DNA of 64,000 nt, taken from an uncultured Coriobacteriaceae bacterium. GTDB taxonomy: Bacteria > Actinomycetota > Coriobacteriia > Coriobacteriales > Eggerthellaceae. Location of the stretch: contig CACXMZ010000002.1 of NCBI GenBank assembly GCA_902768975.1, forward strand, positions 124,001 to 188,000, in the 5' to 3' direction. The notes under the pieces were generated by a model. The model was given only the letters and a program-made list of their open reading frames with translations, had not been told where the DNA came from and searched no databases. The number at the start of each line of letters is the position of its first letter. Within the stretch, counting starts at the first letter, position 1. Position numbers and translations under genes: made by a program. Below, one piece after another: positions 7,697 through 19,400 of the stretch.

Positions 7697-7852
7697 GACA
7701 GCTCGCTTTCCTACCACATACAGAACGCCAAGGCCAACGGCGTCACGCAGAAGGAGATGGCAGCGGTCGTCACACACGCGGCGTTCTACGCGGGCTGGCC
7801 TAAGGCGTGGGCTGTGTTCAACCTGGCGAAGGAAGTCTACGCGCAAGACTAG
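7697..7852 (+). pseudogene. Carboxymuconolactone decarboxylase family stub
   Basis: The frame reads LSYHIQNAKANGVTQKEMAA and then VVTHAAFYAGWPKAWAVFNL before a stop at 7850. This is the conserved C-terminal part of the carboxymuconolactone decarboxylase/AhpD-like family, including HAAFYAGWP. The N-terminal half, which would hold the rest of the active site, is missing; upstream sequence is the end of the ATPase gene. The ATPase cassette evidently replaced the front of this gene. Confidence 0.7.
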
Positions 7853-7868
7853 AGCATGGCTGCACTAA

Positions 7869-9527
7869 TTATTGCTCATTGCTTTTACTTCCGAAGGTTT
7901 TCGGAATGTGACACAGAATGACGGACTGACGGTTCTTCATGTCCTTCGGTTGGTTTTTAACGGAATAGAGCGCGACGTCCGCCTCCGTCATATAATCCCA
8001 GAGTTTACTCTTGGTGAGGGGAACGGAATTGCACAGTCCCTGTGAGACAGTCACAACCGACGCGATGCGGGAGGCGCTGAAATGGATATCCAGGGATCGG
8101 ATTTTCCGGTCGAGAGCATTCGCATATTTCAGGATTTCATCATCTGCCATATTTTCATAGATCATCACAAACTCATCGCCGCCGTAACGCGCACATTGTA
8201 TTGACGGATGATTGGACATCGCCTGCAGTTCATGAGCGACTCTCTTCAGACAAAAATCTCCCTCCACGTGACCGTAAGTGTCGTTGTAATCCTTGAAGGA
8301 GTCGATGTCGATTATGGCAACACAAAAGGATGTCTTTTCCTCGTAGGCACGCTCATAGGCGGCCTCGAGCATCATGTTCATCGCAAGACGGTTCGGAATG
8401 CCAGTCAAGGGGTCCATCTGTGCTTGAAGCTGCAATAATTTGTTTTCCTGACGCATCTGCGCACGTTCGCTTCGCAGGTTGTCAATCAGGTTGATCATGC
8501 CGATAGAGCTAAGATAGATTCGATTCCGTTCCGTCTGCTGAGTTTGCGCCAGATGAAAATGCTCGTGCAGACTCTGTGACAGCTTCTTTTGCTCGCCGGT
8601 TTTTTCGTAATAAGCAATCTCGATTTCTTTATAAGCTTTTTTGATTTGTACAACGTCGCTGCGTTCCACTTTGTCGCGAATCAGATCCAGAATGCGAAGA
8701 ACCTGCACGGTCTTGTTATAGTCGAGCAAAAACTTACAGAAATTCAAGATATCGTCCATGATATCGAACTCCAGATACTTCTCTCCCATATATCTGATCA
8801 GATCGTTCATCAATGTCTGGAAAGAAGCATCCTCTCCGGTAGTAAGAGCCAGTTCCACACGCAAAAAATGAATCAGCATTTCCATGCCATACATGCGGGT
8901 TTCGCCGGCTTCCTTTTCCAGTTTCCGAATGCGTTTTTCAGCGCGCTGTGCACTTTTGACATCTCCGAGTCTCAGGGAGATAAAGCCAATCGCGTACTCC
9001 GAATTAATAAGGTTGTGATAATAGTAGATATTCTCGGAATGACCGCGAGCTAGGCGATTGGATTTTAGGTAGAGCTGTCGGGCATGGCGGAGATTCCCAA
9101 GACATTCGTGAAGGTGGGCGAGATTGGCGCTGATGACGCCGCGCATATTGTCGTCTTCATTTTCCTCTGCGACCCGCATCGCCATCGCGTAGTAATGATA
9201 AGCAACATCGTAGCTGCCGTTGTTGGCGGCATCGATACCGAAAAAGTTACACGCAGAGGGAATCATTGTGTCATCCCCGGCTTTTATCATGTAATTTAGA
9301 GACTTGCTAAGATAATTGAGGAAGCTGTTATAACTCAGCTCCATGGAATAACAGGCGTCCGCCAAATGATAGTAGGCAAAGCCGAGCAGAGCCGGATCAT
9401 TCTTGTCTCTGCCGATTTTGCACAGCCGTTTCAGCGAACTGATGATACGACGGTCGTAATTTTTTCTGCGCTCCATGCACAGATCTATGAGTTCAATGGT
9501 CTTGCTGTCATAAACCGACGGATCCAT
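7869..9527 (-). CDS. TPR-like repeat protein with GGDEF domain
   Basis: This 552-residue soluble protein has about 340 residues of helical, TPR-like repeats, a short coiled linker (LRSERAQMRQENKLLQLQ) and a C-terminal GGDEF domain with DPLTGIPNR, DIDSFKDYND and an intact YGGDEF loop. It should make cyclic di-GMP from two GTP. No RxxD inhibitory site is seen at the usual place. No EAL domain and no transmembrane segment are present, so the repeats are the likely input. The gene is more A+T-rich than its surroundings and reads against them, in line with transfer. Start at ATG 9527 follows GAGAGGGAAACG. Confidence 0.85.
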   Translation of the reverse strand: MDPSVYDSKTIELIDLCMERRKNYDRRIISSLKRLCKIGRDKNDPALLGFAYYHLADACYSMELSYNSFLNYLSKSLNYMIKAGDDTMIPSACNFFGIDAANNGSYDVAYHYYAMAMRVAEENEDDNMRGVISANLAHLHECLGNLRHARQLYLKSNRLARGHSENIYYYHNLINSEYAIGFISLRLGDVKSAQRAEKRIRKLEKEAGETRMYGMEMLIHFLRVELALTTGEDASFQTLMNDLIRYMGEKYLEFDIMDDILNFCKFLLDYNKTVQVLRILDLIRDKVERSDVVQIKKAYKEIEIAYYEKTGEQKKLSQSLHEHFHLAQTQQTERNRIYLSSIGMINLIDNLRSERAQMRQENKLLQLQAQMDPLTGIPNRLAMNMMLEAAYERAYEEKTSFCVAIIDIDSFKDYNDTYGHVEGDFCLKRVAHELQAMSNHPSIQCARYGGDEFVMIYENMADDEILKYANALDRKIRSLDIHFSASRIASVVTVSQGLCNSVPLTKSKLWDYMTEADVALYSVKNQPKDMKNRQSVILCHIPKTFGSKSNEQ

Positions 9528-9704
9528 AGACGTTTCCCTCTCTTGGCGTCTTTTGGTCGATCAGAGAAGCTCCCTCGCTCACGGTACTCCCCAATAGGTT
9601 CCCCCGATTTCAGTTTAATTAACAGTCCGAATATAACTGCTAGTCAAAACATGAAGCTCGTATATCTTCTTGTTCATTATTAATTCTTTCATTATAGACG
9701 ATGA

Positions 9705-9845
9705 ATAGGGGTAGCCACAGCTGTGACGATAGGACTTGCGGAAACAACCAGCTTCTCGAAGGCGTTCACTATCATGCTTGGCGTGGCAGACGGTACGGTG
9801 TCTTTCGAGCAGATTGCCGAATGGGTTGAGAGCCAGATTGGCTAA
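9705..9845 (+). pseudogene. C-terminal stub of a lost gene
   Basis: The frame reads ATAVTIGLAETTSFSKAFTI, then MLGVADGTVSFEQIAEWVES and ends QIG with a stop at 9843. There is no start codon with a binding site, and a stop at 9702 closes it upstream. Protein-like composition suggests the tail of a real gene, cut at its left by the cassette holding the GGDEF gene. Family not recognised. Confidence 0.4.
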
Positions 9846-9901
9846 CGCTCTTTCTGCATGAACCTAAACACGCAGAACTGAATTAGAACCAACCTGGACC
9901 C

Positions 9902-10057
9902 TTCATAACCCGGAGGTCGTCGGTTCGACTACGGCGGTACGCTGAAAGCGAACCGCCAGTTGCGGCGAGGGTCAAGGTTGCCCGCAGGGCCGAGCGGATT
10001 GTTGCGCAGCAAGAATCCGCGTAGCCTTGACGCGAGCGAATCCGGCCCCCGCGACCA
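9902..10057 (+). repeat. tRNA-fMet 3' half split by an insertion
   Basis: TTCATAACCCGGAGGTCGTC plus GGTTCGA (9902-9928) and ATCCGGCCCCCGCGACCA (10040-10057) together make a tRNA-fMet 3' half. About 110 bp are inserted in the T loop. The sequence differs slightly from the other copies (CGG for CGA, ATCCGG for ATCCTG), so it may derive from a different initiator tRNA. AGAACTGAATTAG precedes it at 9874-9886, as at 5500. Confidence 0.7.
9929..10038 (+). mobile_element. 110-bp hairpin element inside the tRNA fragment
   Basis: The insertion contains GCGGATT-GTTGC-GCA-GCAAG-AATCCGC, a near-perfect stem, itself enclosed by GTCAAGG and CCTTGAC. CGA occurs at both junctions, compatible with a 3-bp target duplication. 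A second small hairpin (GGCGGT / ACCGCC) lies at its left end. It encodes nothing and looks like a REP- or MITE-type element moved in trans. Confidence 0.5.
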
Positions 10058-10072
10058 AACTTTCAAAGCCCT

Positions 10073-10112
10073 GACCTGCGGACTGGGCATCCATGGTTCC
10101 AGCCCGCAGGTC
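10073..10112 (+). terminator. Terminator-like hairpin after the split tRNA fragment
   Basis: ACCTGCGG and CTGG pair with CCAG and CCGCAGGT, a broken 12-bp stem, followed by CCTCTT. It keeps the pattern tRNA 3' end then terminator seen at three other places. Confidence 0.55.
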
Positions 10113-10121
10113 CTCTTGCTG

Positions 10122-10295
10122 CTAGGGCGTCGGGCGGCTATCATAACGCCAGCCGTCGCGCTCATGTACCCCGACGTCGACGTTGTACTCTTCGCAACTT
10201 CGGTCACATCCAACGGGTCCGCATTCCCGATACTCTTTGGCATTCCCCTCATAATACTTATGCAAGAAGAGCTCGGCTTCAAGCCATATGAATAG
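10122..10295 (+). pseudogene. C-terminal stub of a membrane transporter
   Basis: The frame reads RRAAIITPAVALMYPDVDVV, LFATSVTSNGSAFPILFGIP and LIILMQEELGFKPYE before a stop at 10293. The hydrophobic stretch ending in a short charged tail is typical of the last helices of a secondary transporter. No start codon with a binding site exists and the upstream sequence is a tRNA fragment and hairpin. The front of the gene is gone. Confidence 0.45.
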
Positions 10296-10359
10296 GGAAC
10301 GCACACGAGCAGGGGGGCGCAGTACTGTTCTTTTTGCTACGGCCGCTGTTCATTAAAAA

Positions 10360-10432
10360 GGATGCTCCCCTTTAGTCTCGAACTGAACCAAAGAGGAGCA
10401 TCCCGTTAGGTACTATCCCGCACTCATGCGGG
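10360..10432 (-). terminator. Terminator region of the giant surface protein gene
   Basis: On the minus strand, CCCGCA-TGAG-TGCGGG (10417-10432) lies a few bases after the stop codon. A second stem, GGATGCTCC (10360-10368) with GGAGCATCC (10395-10403), follows it. Either could end the 11-kb transcript. Confidence 0.55.
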
Positions 10433-10437
10433 CAGTC

Positions 10438-13400
10438 TTACTTTTTGCTTTCCGGCTTGTTCCTTCTACGCAGCTTAGTGGCACTTACCAGCGTCACAAG
10501 CGCCGTGCACGCGATAGCGGTCCACAGCAGAGGCAGGTTAGCACTGTCACCAGTTTTTGCTGTGCCCTTACCAGCGTTTGCAGTAGCCGCCTTCTTTGTT
10601 GAATTGTCCGCCTGGCCTTCGCCGCCTCCATTCGAACTTGCCACATCTTTGTAGGCAAGTGCGAAGGTAGAGAACTTGCTGCAACCAAACGACATGGTCG
10701 TGTCCTGCGTTTCAGCCAGCAGTGTGCCTGCGCCATCATGTGCAGTTGCAAGATACAAGGTCCTGGTTTGTCCAGAAGGAGCGCTCTTGTAATCGTCCGG
10801 TACTTCAGTGCTAAGTTCCAGTTCACGATTAAGCTCGTGTACCTGCTTGGCAGGCTCTGTTCCTATTTGCTTCCACACCGTAATGTCCATCCAGACTATG
10901 TCCGTGGCACCCTTGTCTGCAAAGATCGCTTCAATCGCATCCCTGTCAGCTGTATCCACAAGCTCTTTGGCAAGCTCTTCAACTTCAACATAGACCAAAA
11001 TGTCTTCGCCTTCTTCATAGCGCGAAAGCTCTTCGTCAGTAAGTACCGACTTCGCAAGATTCATCGAGAAGTTCTTAACGGCTACAGAGATGTTTTCTCC
11101 CTTGGCATCTACAAATGCTTCCAAGGAACCTGCGCCGCCTGTGCCCTCTTCATAATACGCGCCAGCTTTTTCGTTAAAGAGCTTCCAGCTGGTATCAAGC
11201 GTGCCGGTGTAGTTGCCCTTGCCAGCAACCGTTACGAAGTGTGTGCCATTTTCTGACGATGTAGTTTCACCAGAAAGCGTGTAGTCTGTACCTTCTGTCA
11301 TGGCGGGCTCTGCAAGGCCTGCATCTGCCATGCTAAACGTCGGTCCCTGTTCACTACCATTTGCCTTCATGGCGGCCGGGTCCACGGTAAGCATGTCGCG
11401 CGTAATGGGCTTGGGCTCGATGGTAAGCGCGCCACTTTCAACCTTGACTGCGAACTGAGTCGTCATGTCGTTTCCTTCGCTGTCAACAATGAGCGGTGTA
11501 CCCACCACATTTGCAGTGTAGCTGCCAGCATCGGTACCCTTCGCTTCAGCGCTCATGCCGCTAATGGTGTATTCCGCACCGCTTTCTACCGTGAAGGTGC
11601 AGGTTCCATCATCAGCACTTGTTGCATCACCAATGGTGTAGCCACTAACGGTCTGTTCTGCGCCGTTGTAGACTTCTGTCTTACTGTTAGCAACAAGCGT
11701 TATGTCGAAGGGAGCATTCCTGTTGGTAACGGTCAAGGTACCGAAGGATGTTGTCACATCGTAGTTTTCAGCTTTCGTATTGCTGTTAAGCGTGTAGGTG
11801 AAGCTGTTTTCTGCCGTGCCCACAAAGGTTCGTGTGCCCGTAACGTTGTAGGCAGCACCTTCACCTTCGGCCCAGCCGTCTTCGCCAACGGTAATCTGGT
11901 CGTTGGTAAGCGGACTGCCGTCGTATTCTTTGCTGTCCGTGGCAGACGTCAGGCTTACCGTGCGCTTTTCGATTGTGAGCGTTCCTGCACGTGGCACAAC
12001 ATTAAATTCAGAACTTACGTCGTTGCCGTTTTCATCCTTAACCACGGCGGTGCCGGTAACATTCACGGGGTACTCGCCCACGTCCGTGCCAGCGCCCTGT
12101 ACCTTCAATTCAGACACCGTGTAGGTGTGCCCATAGGCTTCGAAAGTGTCTGTTACTAGATCACCAATCTTTTGTTCCTTACCGTTGTAGGTAAACGTGT
12201 CGCTTTGGGCTTCGGGTTCAATCTTGATTTTCTCGTCCGCGCCACGGCTGGTAACAGTAAGTGTTCCTTCAGTCTTCGTAATGTTGTAGTTGTCGGCCTT
12301 GGTACCGGCATTGAGCTTATAGGTGAATGTGTTAGCGCTGCTTCCCACAATAGTCTGGCTGCCGGTTACCGTATAGGTAGCGCCTTCGCCCGCTACAAAG
12401 CCAGCCCCACTAACCGCAATCTCGTCATTGGTCAGCGGACTGCCGTCGTATTCTTTGCTCTCTGTTGCAGACGTCAGCGTAACATTGCGCTTACCAATTA
12501 CCAAGTTGGCATCGTCCATGTTGATCTTAAATTCCTTGGTCAAGTCGTTGCCCGCAGGGTCGGTAACCTTCGGCTCGCCGCTGACCTCTACTGGGTAGGT
12601 GCCAGCGTCCGTTCCCTTGGCAGATGCCGTAACACCAGAGACTGTGTACTTCACACCGTCGAAGGTAAACTCGGTAGTCTCGAAGCCAGATGCTTCGTGC
12701 TCAGTTCCGTCGTAGGTAGCCTGGCCGCTGTTGAGCTTTAAGCTAATCTCGTACTTCTCGACTCTGTCGGCCACCGTTAAGGTTCCTTCGGTCTTGGCAA
12801 TGTTGTAGTTTGCAGCCTTCGTGCCTTCGTTAAGATCGTAGGTAAAACTATTGGCAGAGGTTCCTGGAAGGGTCTGCGTGCCGGTAACGTTGTAGTGCGC
12901 ACCTTCGCCTTCTGCCCATCCGTCGCCTGTAACCGTCACATCATGATTGGTAAGAGCAGAGCCGTTGTAGGCTTTGCTGTCTGTTGCGGACGTAAGGGTA
13001 ACGTCACGCTTCTCGATCTTCAGCGAACCGCTCTCTACCTTAACGGCGAATTCTTCAGTAACAGCATTGTCGCTAGCGTCTTTAACCACAGGAGTTCCTA
13101 TGACATTGACCGTATATTCGCCAGCATCTGTAGCGGTAAGCTTCACATTCATGCCGCTCATGGTATAGGTGTGGCCGTCTTGCTCGAAGGTGCACGTCTG
13201 CTCGCCTTCGACCGTGCTTACAGCGTCACCAATCTTGTATCCAGCTACGGTCTTTTCTGTTCCGTCATACTTTTCGGTGCCACTGTTGGCTGTAAGCGTA
13301 ACTTCGAACTTCGTATTCTTATGATTAACCGTAAGCGTGCCATAGGCCTTCGAAATATCGTAGTTGTTGGCCTTGGTACCGTTGTTAAGCGTGTAGTCGA

Positions 13401-16400
13401 AGGTGTTTTCCGCAGTACCTGGGATGGTCCTTGTTCCCGTTACCTTATAGGTAGCGCCTTCGCCTTCCACGAAGCCGTCGCTGCTAACGGTAACTTCACT
13501 ATTAGTAAGCGGCTCATCGTCGAACTCTTTGCTGTCGCTTGCAGACGTCAAAGTTACGGAGCGCTTTTCAATGCTCAGCGTTCCGCTCTTTGGCTGTACG
13601 CTGAACTCTTCCGTGACGTCGTTGCCGTTGGCGTCCTTCACAACAGGCGTACCACTAACCTTCACCGTGTAGTCCCCAACATCTATGCTGGAAGCTTCTG
13701 CGGTCAAGCCAGATACCGTGTAGGTGTGCTCGTCAATGGTGAACTCGAGCGTTTCGAACCCGCTTACCTCATGCGTTTGCCCGTCGTACTTGAAGGTGCC
13801 GCTCTTGGCCTGCGGGGCAACTTCATACTTCGCATTCTTATGTGTTACGGTTAAGGTTCCCTCTACAGGTGTGATGTTGTAGTTAGCTGCCTTCGTGCCG
13901 TCCTTGAGCGTGTACGTGAAGTAGTTCGGGCTACTGCCTGCAACCAGCTGGCTGCCGGTAACGTTGTAGCTCGCGCCTTCGCCGTTTGCAAAGCCGTCGC
14001 CGCTCACTGTAACGGTGTTATTGGTAAGCGGCTCATCGTTGAACTCTTTACTGTCCGTTGCCGAAGTCAAAGTAACATTGCGCTTGTTAATAACAAGGTT
14101 AGCGCTGTCATAATTAACGATGAACTCCTTCGTCAGGTCGTTGTCGTCCGCATCCAGCACCTTCAAGCTGGTCATATTGGAGACCTCAACCGGATAGGTG
14201 CCTGCATCCTGACCGGACACGGTAGCCTTCGGCCCTGTCACCCTGTACGTCTTGCCGTCGAAGGCGAACTCCGTTTGCTCGAAGCCAGAGACCATGTGCG
14301 ATGCGCCGTCGTAGGTGAACGTGGCGCTCTTCGGCTTCAAGGTAATCTCGTACTTCTCGCTTTCAGAGCGATCCGTTACGGTCAGCTTGCCAAAGCTCTG
14401 GGTGATGCTGTAGTTGTTGGCAAGCGTTCCCGCGTTAAGGTCGTAGCTAAAGGTGTTATCTGAAGAACCTGGCAGCGTTTGCGTGCCAGTGAAGGTGTAG
14501 TGTGCACCTTCGCCTTCAGCCCATCCGTCGCCGCCAACGCTTACCTCGTCGTTGGTGAGTGCTGCGCCATCGTAGGGCTTGGTGTCTGTTGCAGAAGTCA
14601 GCGTGACATTTCTCTTCTCAATTACCAGCTTGCCGCTTTCTGTGGTGATGGCAAACTCTTCCGTGACGTTGTTACCGCCCGCATCCTTAATGACAGGAGT
14701 TCCTATGACATTAGCCGTATATTCACCAGCGTCTGTAGCGGTAAGCTTCACGCTCATGCCGTTGATTGTGTACTCTTCGCCATTGCTGGCCGTAAAGGTG
14801 CAACTTGGGTTGTCCCCGTCGGTGCTTTCAGCTTCGCCAATGGTGTAGCCGCTCACGGTCTTGGCGGATCCATCGTATTTTTGAGTGTCGCTGTTAGCTT
14901 TGAGCGTAACTTCGTACTTGGTGTCCGTATGATTGACCGTCAGCGTGCCGAAGGACGTAGTTACGTTGTAGTTATCCGCCTTGGTTCCGTTCTTCAGCGT
15001 GTAGGTAAAGGTATTGTCGCTTGTACCAACGGTTGTCCTGGTACCCGTCACGTTGTACGTAGCGCCTTCGCCGTCCACGAAGCCGTCGCCGCCAACGGTA
15101 ATCTCATCGTTCGTGAGCGGATGGCCGTCGTATTTCTTGCTGTCGGTGGCGGACGTCAGCGTAACGTCGCGCTTGGTTATGGTCAGCGTGCCGTTCTTCG
15201 GCAAAACATCGAATTCTTTGGTCACGTCGTTGCCATCCGCGTCTTTAACAACCGCTGTGCCGCTTACGCGAACGGCATAGGTGCCGGCATCCGTGCCGCT
15301 ACCCATTGCGCTAAGACCAGAAACCGTGTAGGTGTGGCCTTCTACCGTAAATGTGTCGGTTACCAGACCAGATACGCTGTGGCTCGTGCCGTCATATTTA
15401 ACGGTATCGCTCTTGGCCTGCGGCGCAATTTCGTATTTCGATTCCTCGTCTCTATCTAAAACAGTCAGCTTGCCTTCGACCTTAGTAATTACGTAGTTGT
15501 CGGCCTTGGTGCCGCTGTTGAGCGTATAGGTGAAGTGGTTATCGCTGCTGCCAGGGATTGTTTGCTTTCCTGTTACGGTATAGGTTGCGCCTTCACCGCT
15601 AGCGAAACCGTCGCCCGTTACGGCAACCGAGTCTTTGGCAAGGGCATTGCCGTCGTATTCCTTGCTTGCGGTCGCAGAAGTCAGCGTTACATTTCTCTTA
15701 TTAATAGCGAGCGTTCCGTCTTCCGTGTTGACGATGAACTCGCTGGTAAGGTCAACGCCGTCCGGGTTCTTTACCACCGGCGTGCCGCTCACAGCAGAGG
15801 TATAGGTGCCAGCGTCGGTGCCCTTGGCAGATGCGCTCAGCCCTTCTACCGTGTACTTCACGCCGTCGATGGTGAACTCGAGTGTCTCGAATCCAGAAAC
15901 TCTCTTTTCCTGCCCGTCGTAGGTAGCGGTCTTGCTGGCCGCCTTGACGGTAATCTCGTACTTCTTGTCGTCGCCGCGATGGGTTACCGACAGCTTGCCG
16001 AAGGACGTGGTGATCGCGTAGTTGTCCGCGCTGGTGTCTGCGTCAAGGTCGTAGGTAAAGGTGTTGTCCGACTCACCCGGCAACGTCTGCGTTCCCGTGA
16101 AGTTGTAGTGCGCGCCTTCGCCTTCAACGAACCCGTCGCCACCAACAGTTACTTCCTCTTTGACGAGGGCGCTGCCGTCGTAGACCTTGCTATCCGATGC
16201 AGAGGTAAGCGTTACGTTGCGCTTTGCAATAGCGAGCGTACCCGATTGCGTAGCCACTTCGAACTCGGCCGTCTCGTCGGTGCCTTCGCTGTCTACAATA
16301 ACGGGCGTACCAATAATGTTTACGGTGTAGGTGCCAGCGTTTGTCGCTTTCAACTCTGCCTTCACACCGCTGATCGTATAAGTCTTACCATTGTCTGGGT

Positions 16401-19400
16401 TCACGAAAGTGCAGGTCTGGTCGGCTGCGCTTACGGCCCCCCTGATGGTGTAGCCGCTCACGGTCTTCTCTGTGCCGTCATACTTGGCATCCATCAGACT
16501 GTTTGCCGTAAGGGTGACGTTGTACTTCGCATCTCTATGGTTAACCGTCAGGGTTCCGTAGTGCTTAGTGATGGTGTAGTTGTCTGCCTTCGTGTTGGCG
16601 TTAAGCGCGTAGTTGAAGGTGTTCTCCGACGTACCAGGGGCGGTTCTGCTGCCGGTTACCGTATACGTGGCGCCTTCGCCCTCGACGAAGCCGTCGCTGC
16701 CGACCGTGACGTTCGCGTTCGTAAGCGGGCCGCCGTCATACTCCTTGCTATCGCTTTCAGAAGTAAGCGATACCTCGCGCTTAGAAATCGTAAGCGTGCC
16801 CGCCTTTGGAAGCACGCTGAACTCAGCGGTAACATCCTGTCCCGCCGCATCCTTAACCACAGCGGTGCCAGAAACGGCTACGGTGTAGGTGCCTGCATCC
16901 GTTCCGCTGGCCGTTGCCGTAAGGCCAGAAACGGTATAGGTATGACCGTCAACCGTAAAGGTATCTGTTACAAACCCGCTTACCTCATGCGACTGCCCAT
17001 CATATTTAGCAGAGTCGCTCTTGGCCTGGGGCGCAATCTCGTACTTCGTGTCGCGGTCGGTTACCGTGAGGGTACCCTCCACCTTGGTGATGTTGTAGTT
17101 TTCCGCCTTCGTGCCGCTGCTCAGCGTGTAGGTGAAGCTGTTCTTACTGCTGCCAACATACTTCTGCTTGCCAGTGACGTCGCCAACCACACCTTCGCCT
17201 GAAGCGAAGTCATCGCCGGAGATGATTATGGTGCTATCGGTTAGGTCCTCATCGTCGAACTGCTTGCTCGCAGAGCCTGAAGTTATAGTGACGTTTCTCT
17301 TATTGATGGTCAGCGTTCCGGGCTCCGTGTTGACAATGAACTGATCCGTTAGGTCCACGCCGTCCGGGTTCTTCACCACGGGTGTTCCCACAATGGCTAC
17401 CGAATACGTGCCTGCATTCGTCTGAATAAGTGAAGCGCTGATGCCGGTCACGGTATAGGTGACGTTATTAAAGGTGAACTCCAGCGTCTCGAATCCGCTT
17501 ACCTCGTGGTCCTCACCGTCGTACTTGAAGGTGCCACTGTTCCCCTTTATGTCAATCTCGTATTTCCTGTCTGCGCCGCCGCTTGTTCGATCCGTAACCG
17601 TCAACACGCCTTCCACCTTCGTGATGGCGTAGTTGGCAGCCTTGGTTCCGTCGTTGAGCGTGTAGGTGAAGGCATTCGCCGAAGAACCGGGGAGCGTCTG
17701 CGTGCCAATGACGTTGTACGTGGCGCCCTCGCCCGCAATGAAGCCGTCGCCGGTAACCGCGACGTTCAGGTTTGTAAGTGCTGTGCCGTCGTAGGCCTTG
17801 CTATCCGTTGCCGACGTAAGCGTGACGCTTCTGGGGTTGACCTTCAGCTCGCCGTTTGCCAGGGTGATGTTGTAGTTGCCCGTCTTGTCCGTCTCGCCGT
17901 TCTTAATCACCACGCCGCTGGGAACATTGGCGCTGGTTCCCGCATCCGTCTGCGTGCCAGTTACGGTGATCTCGGCCACGGTGTCCCCGTTGGCAAGGGC
18001 CGCAGACAGCGTGTAGGTGTCCTTTGTAAGCGGCGTGCCATCGTAGGTCTTGTTTGCGCTATCAGCCGTAATGGTCAGCGGCTTCTTGGTAATGGTGAAG
18101 ATGCCGCCCTCCGTGGTTACGTTGTAGTTCGGGTTGCTGCCTGCGGTAACGCTGACAGCGTAGTCGCCTGCGTCCTGCCCCTCGTTGCGCGATAACGTGT
18201 AGTTGATCGTCTCGCCGTTTACAGCGCCAGTAACCGTTGCCGTAAGCTCTGGGTCCGTCGTCGGATTGTTGTCGTAGACCTTGGTCTTGTCATCTGCGGT
18301 GACCGTTACCGGTGCCTTCGCAATGGTCACGGTTAGGGTTTGGCCACCTACGTCTCCGCCAGTCCAGTCTTCGTAGTTGGTGTCTCCCTTAACCATGTAA
18401 TGGACGGTGTAGGTACCGGCGTCCAGGCCCGTTGGCAAATCCTCGCTCCAAGTCTCGCCGTCCAGGCGGTACATCGGCGTGCCATGGAGCCCCGTACCCG
18501 CGGTGATAAGCTCCTGCTCCCCACCGTTGTAGACCAGGTTCGATTTGGCGGTCGGCACCCTGTCAATGGAAGATTGGCCAGGAACAATGGTGAACGTAGC
18601 CGTAGCCTTGTCTGCTGGATCGAAGACAAGGATGTAGTTCCCGCCGGACTTGTCTGCAACCGTGGCCGACGGCGCGTTCGGGTCGTCCTTGTCGCCAGGT
18701 GCAGTATTGTTAGCATACGTAACTTCGTACTCTTTGGCAGGAATGATGTCGGTGCCGTCTTTAACGGTTACCAGCGGTTCTGCAGCCTGTCCTTCGTCAT
18801 AGGGGAATACATCGTTGGAAAGGGTGATAGCGGGATTAGTGACGGTCTTCGGGCTGACGGTCAGCTTTCCGTCTGCGTAGGTGATGTTGTAGTTGCTGCT
18901 CGTTAGTCCCTCGGGCGTAATCTTATAGGTTCCCACATCGCCGTACTGCTCGTACGTGTAGGTGTACGCAAGGGTGCCCGACAGGTCCGACTTGTCTTCC
19001 CCGTCGATGAAGCCGTCATAGGTAACACCATTTGCGGCAGGCTCTTCACTATAGGTAATCTGGTTGTCGTTTGCAGTAACGGTGAGCGCCTTCTTCACAA
19101 TGGTGAAGCTCTTCGTGGCGCTGCCCTCCGCGTAGTTGGCCGTACCTGGAACCGTTGCCTTCACGTACCAGGTGCCGGCGGTGGTAGGAACGGTACTTGT
19201 AAATGTTCCGTCTGCGGCATCGCTGTATGTATACACTACAGTGTCCGCACCAAAGGTAGCCGTTGAGGTCGGGGCGTTCGGCGTATCGCCGTAGGTCCAA
19301 CCATCGATATCAACAGTAACCTCGTTTGTTGCCTGGGTGACCGTCAGGGTGCCGTTAGTGTAGGTGATGTTGTAGTTGGCCGTAACGTCCGTGGTCCCCT

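Noticed and set aside
9528-9610. Cyclic di-GMP riboswitch in the leader of the GGDEF gene
   Set aside because: The leader is about 80 bases and may fold, but I could not match the conserved cores of either known cyclic di-GMP riboswitch class.
9960-10295. A complete 111-codon gene
   Set aside because: The first part of this frame is the hairpin element and tRNA fragment; only the last 58 codons look like protein, so a gene stub is the better reading.
12895-17202. Several plus-strand open frames of 190-555 codons inside the giant gene
   Set aside because: They are antisense frames kept open by the repetitive, G+C-rich coding sequence; they repeat with the MBG period and have no domains of their own.
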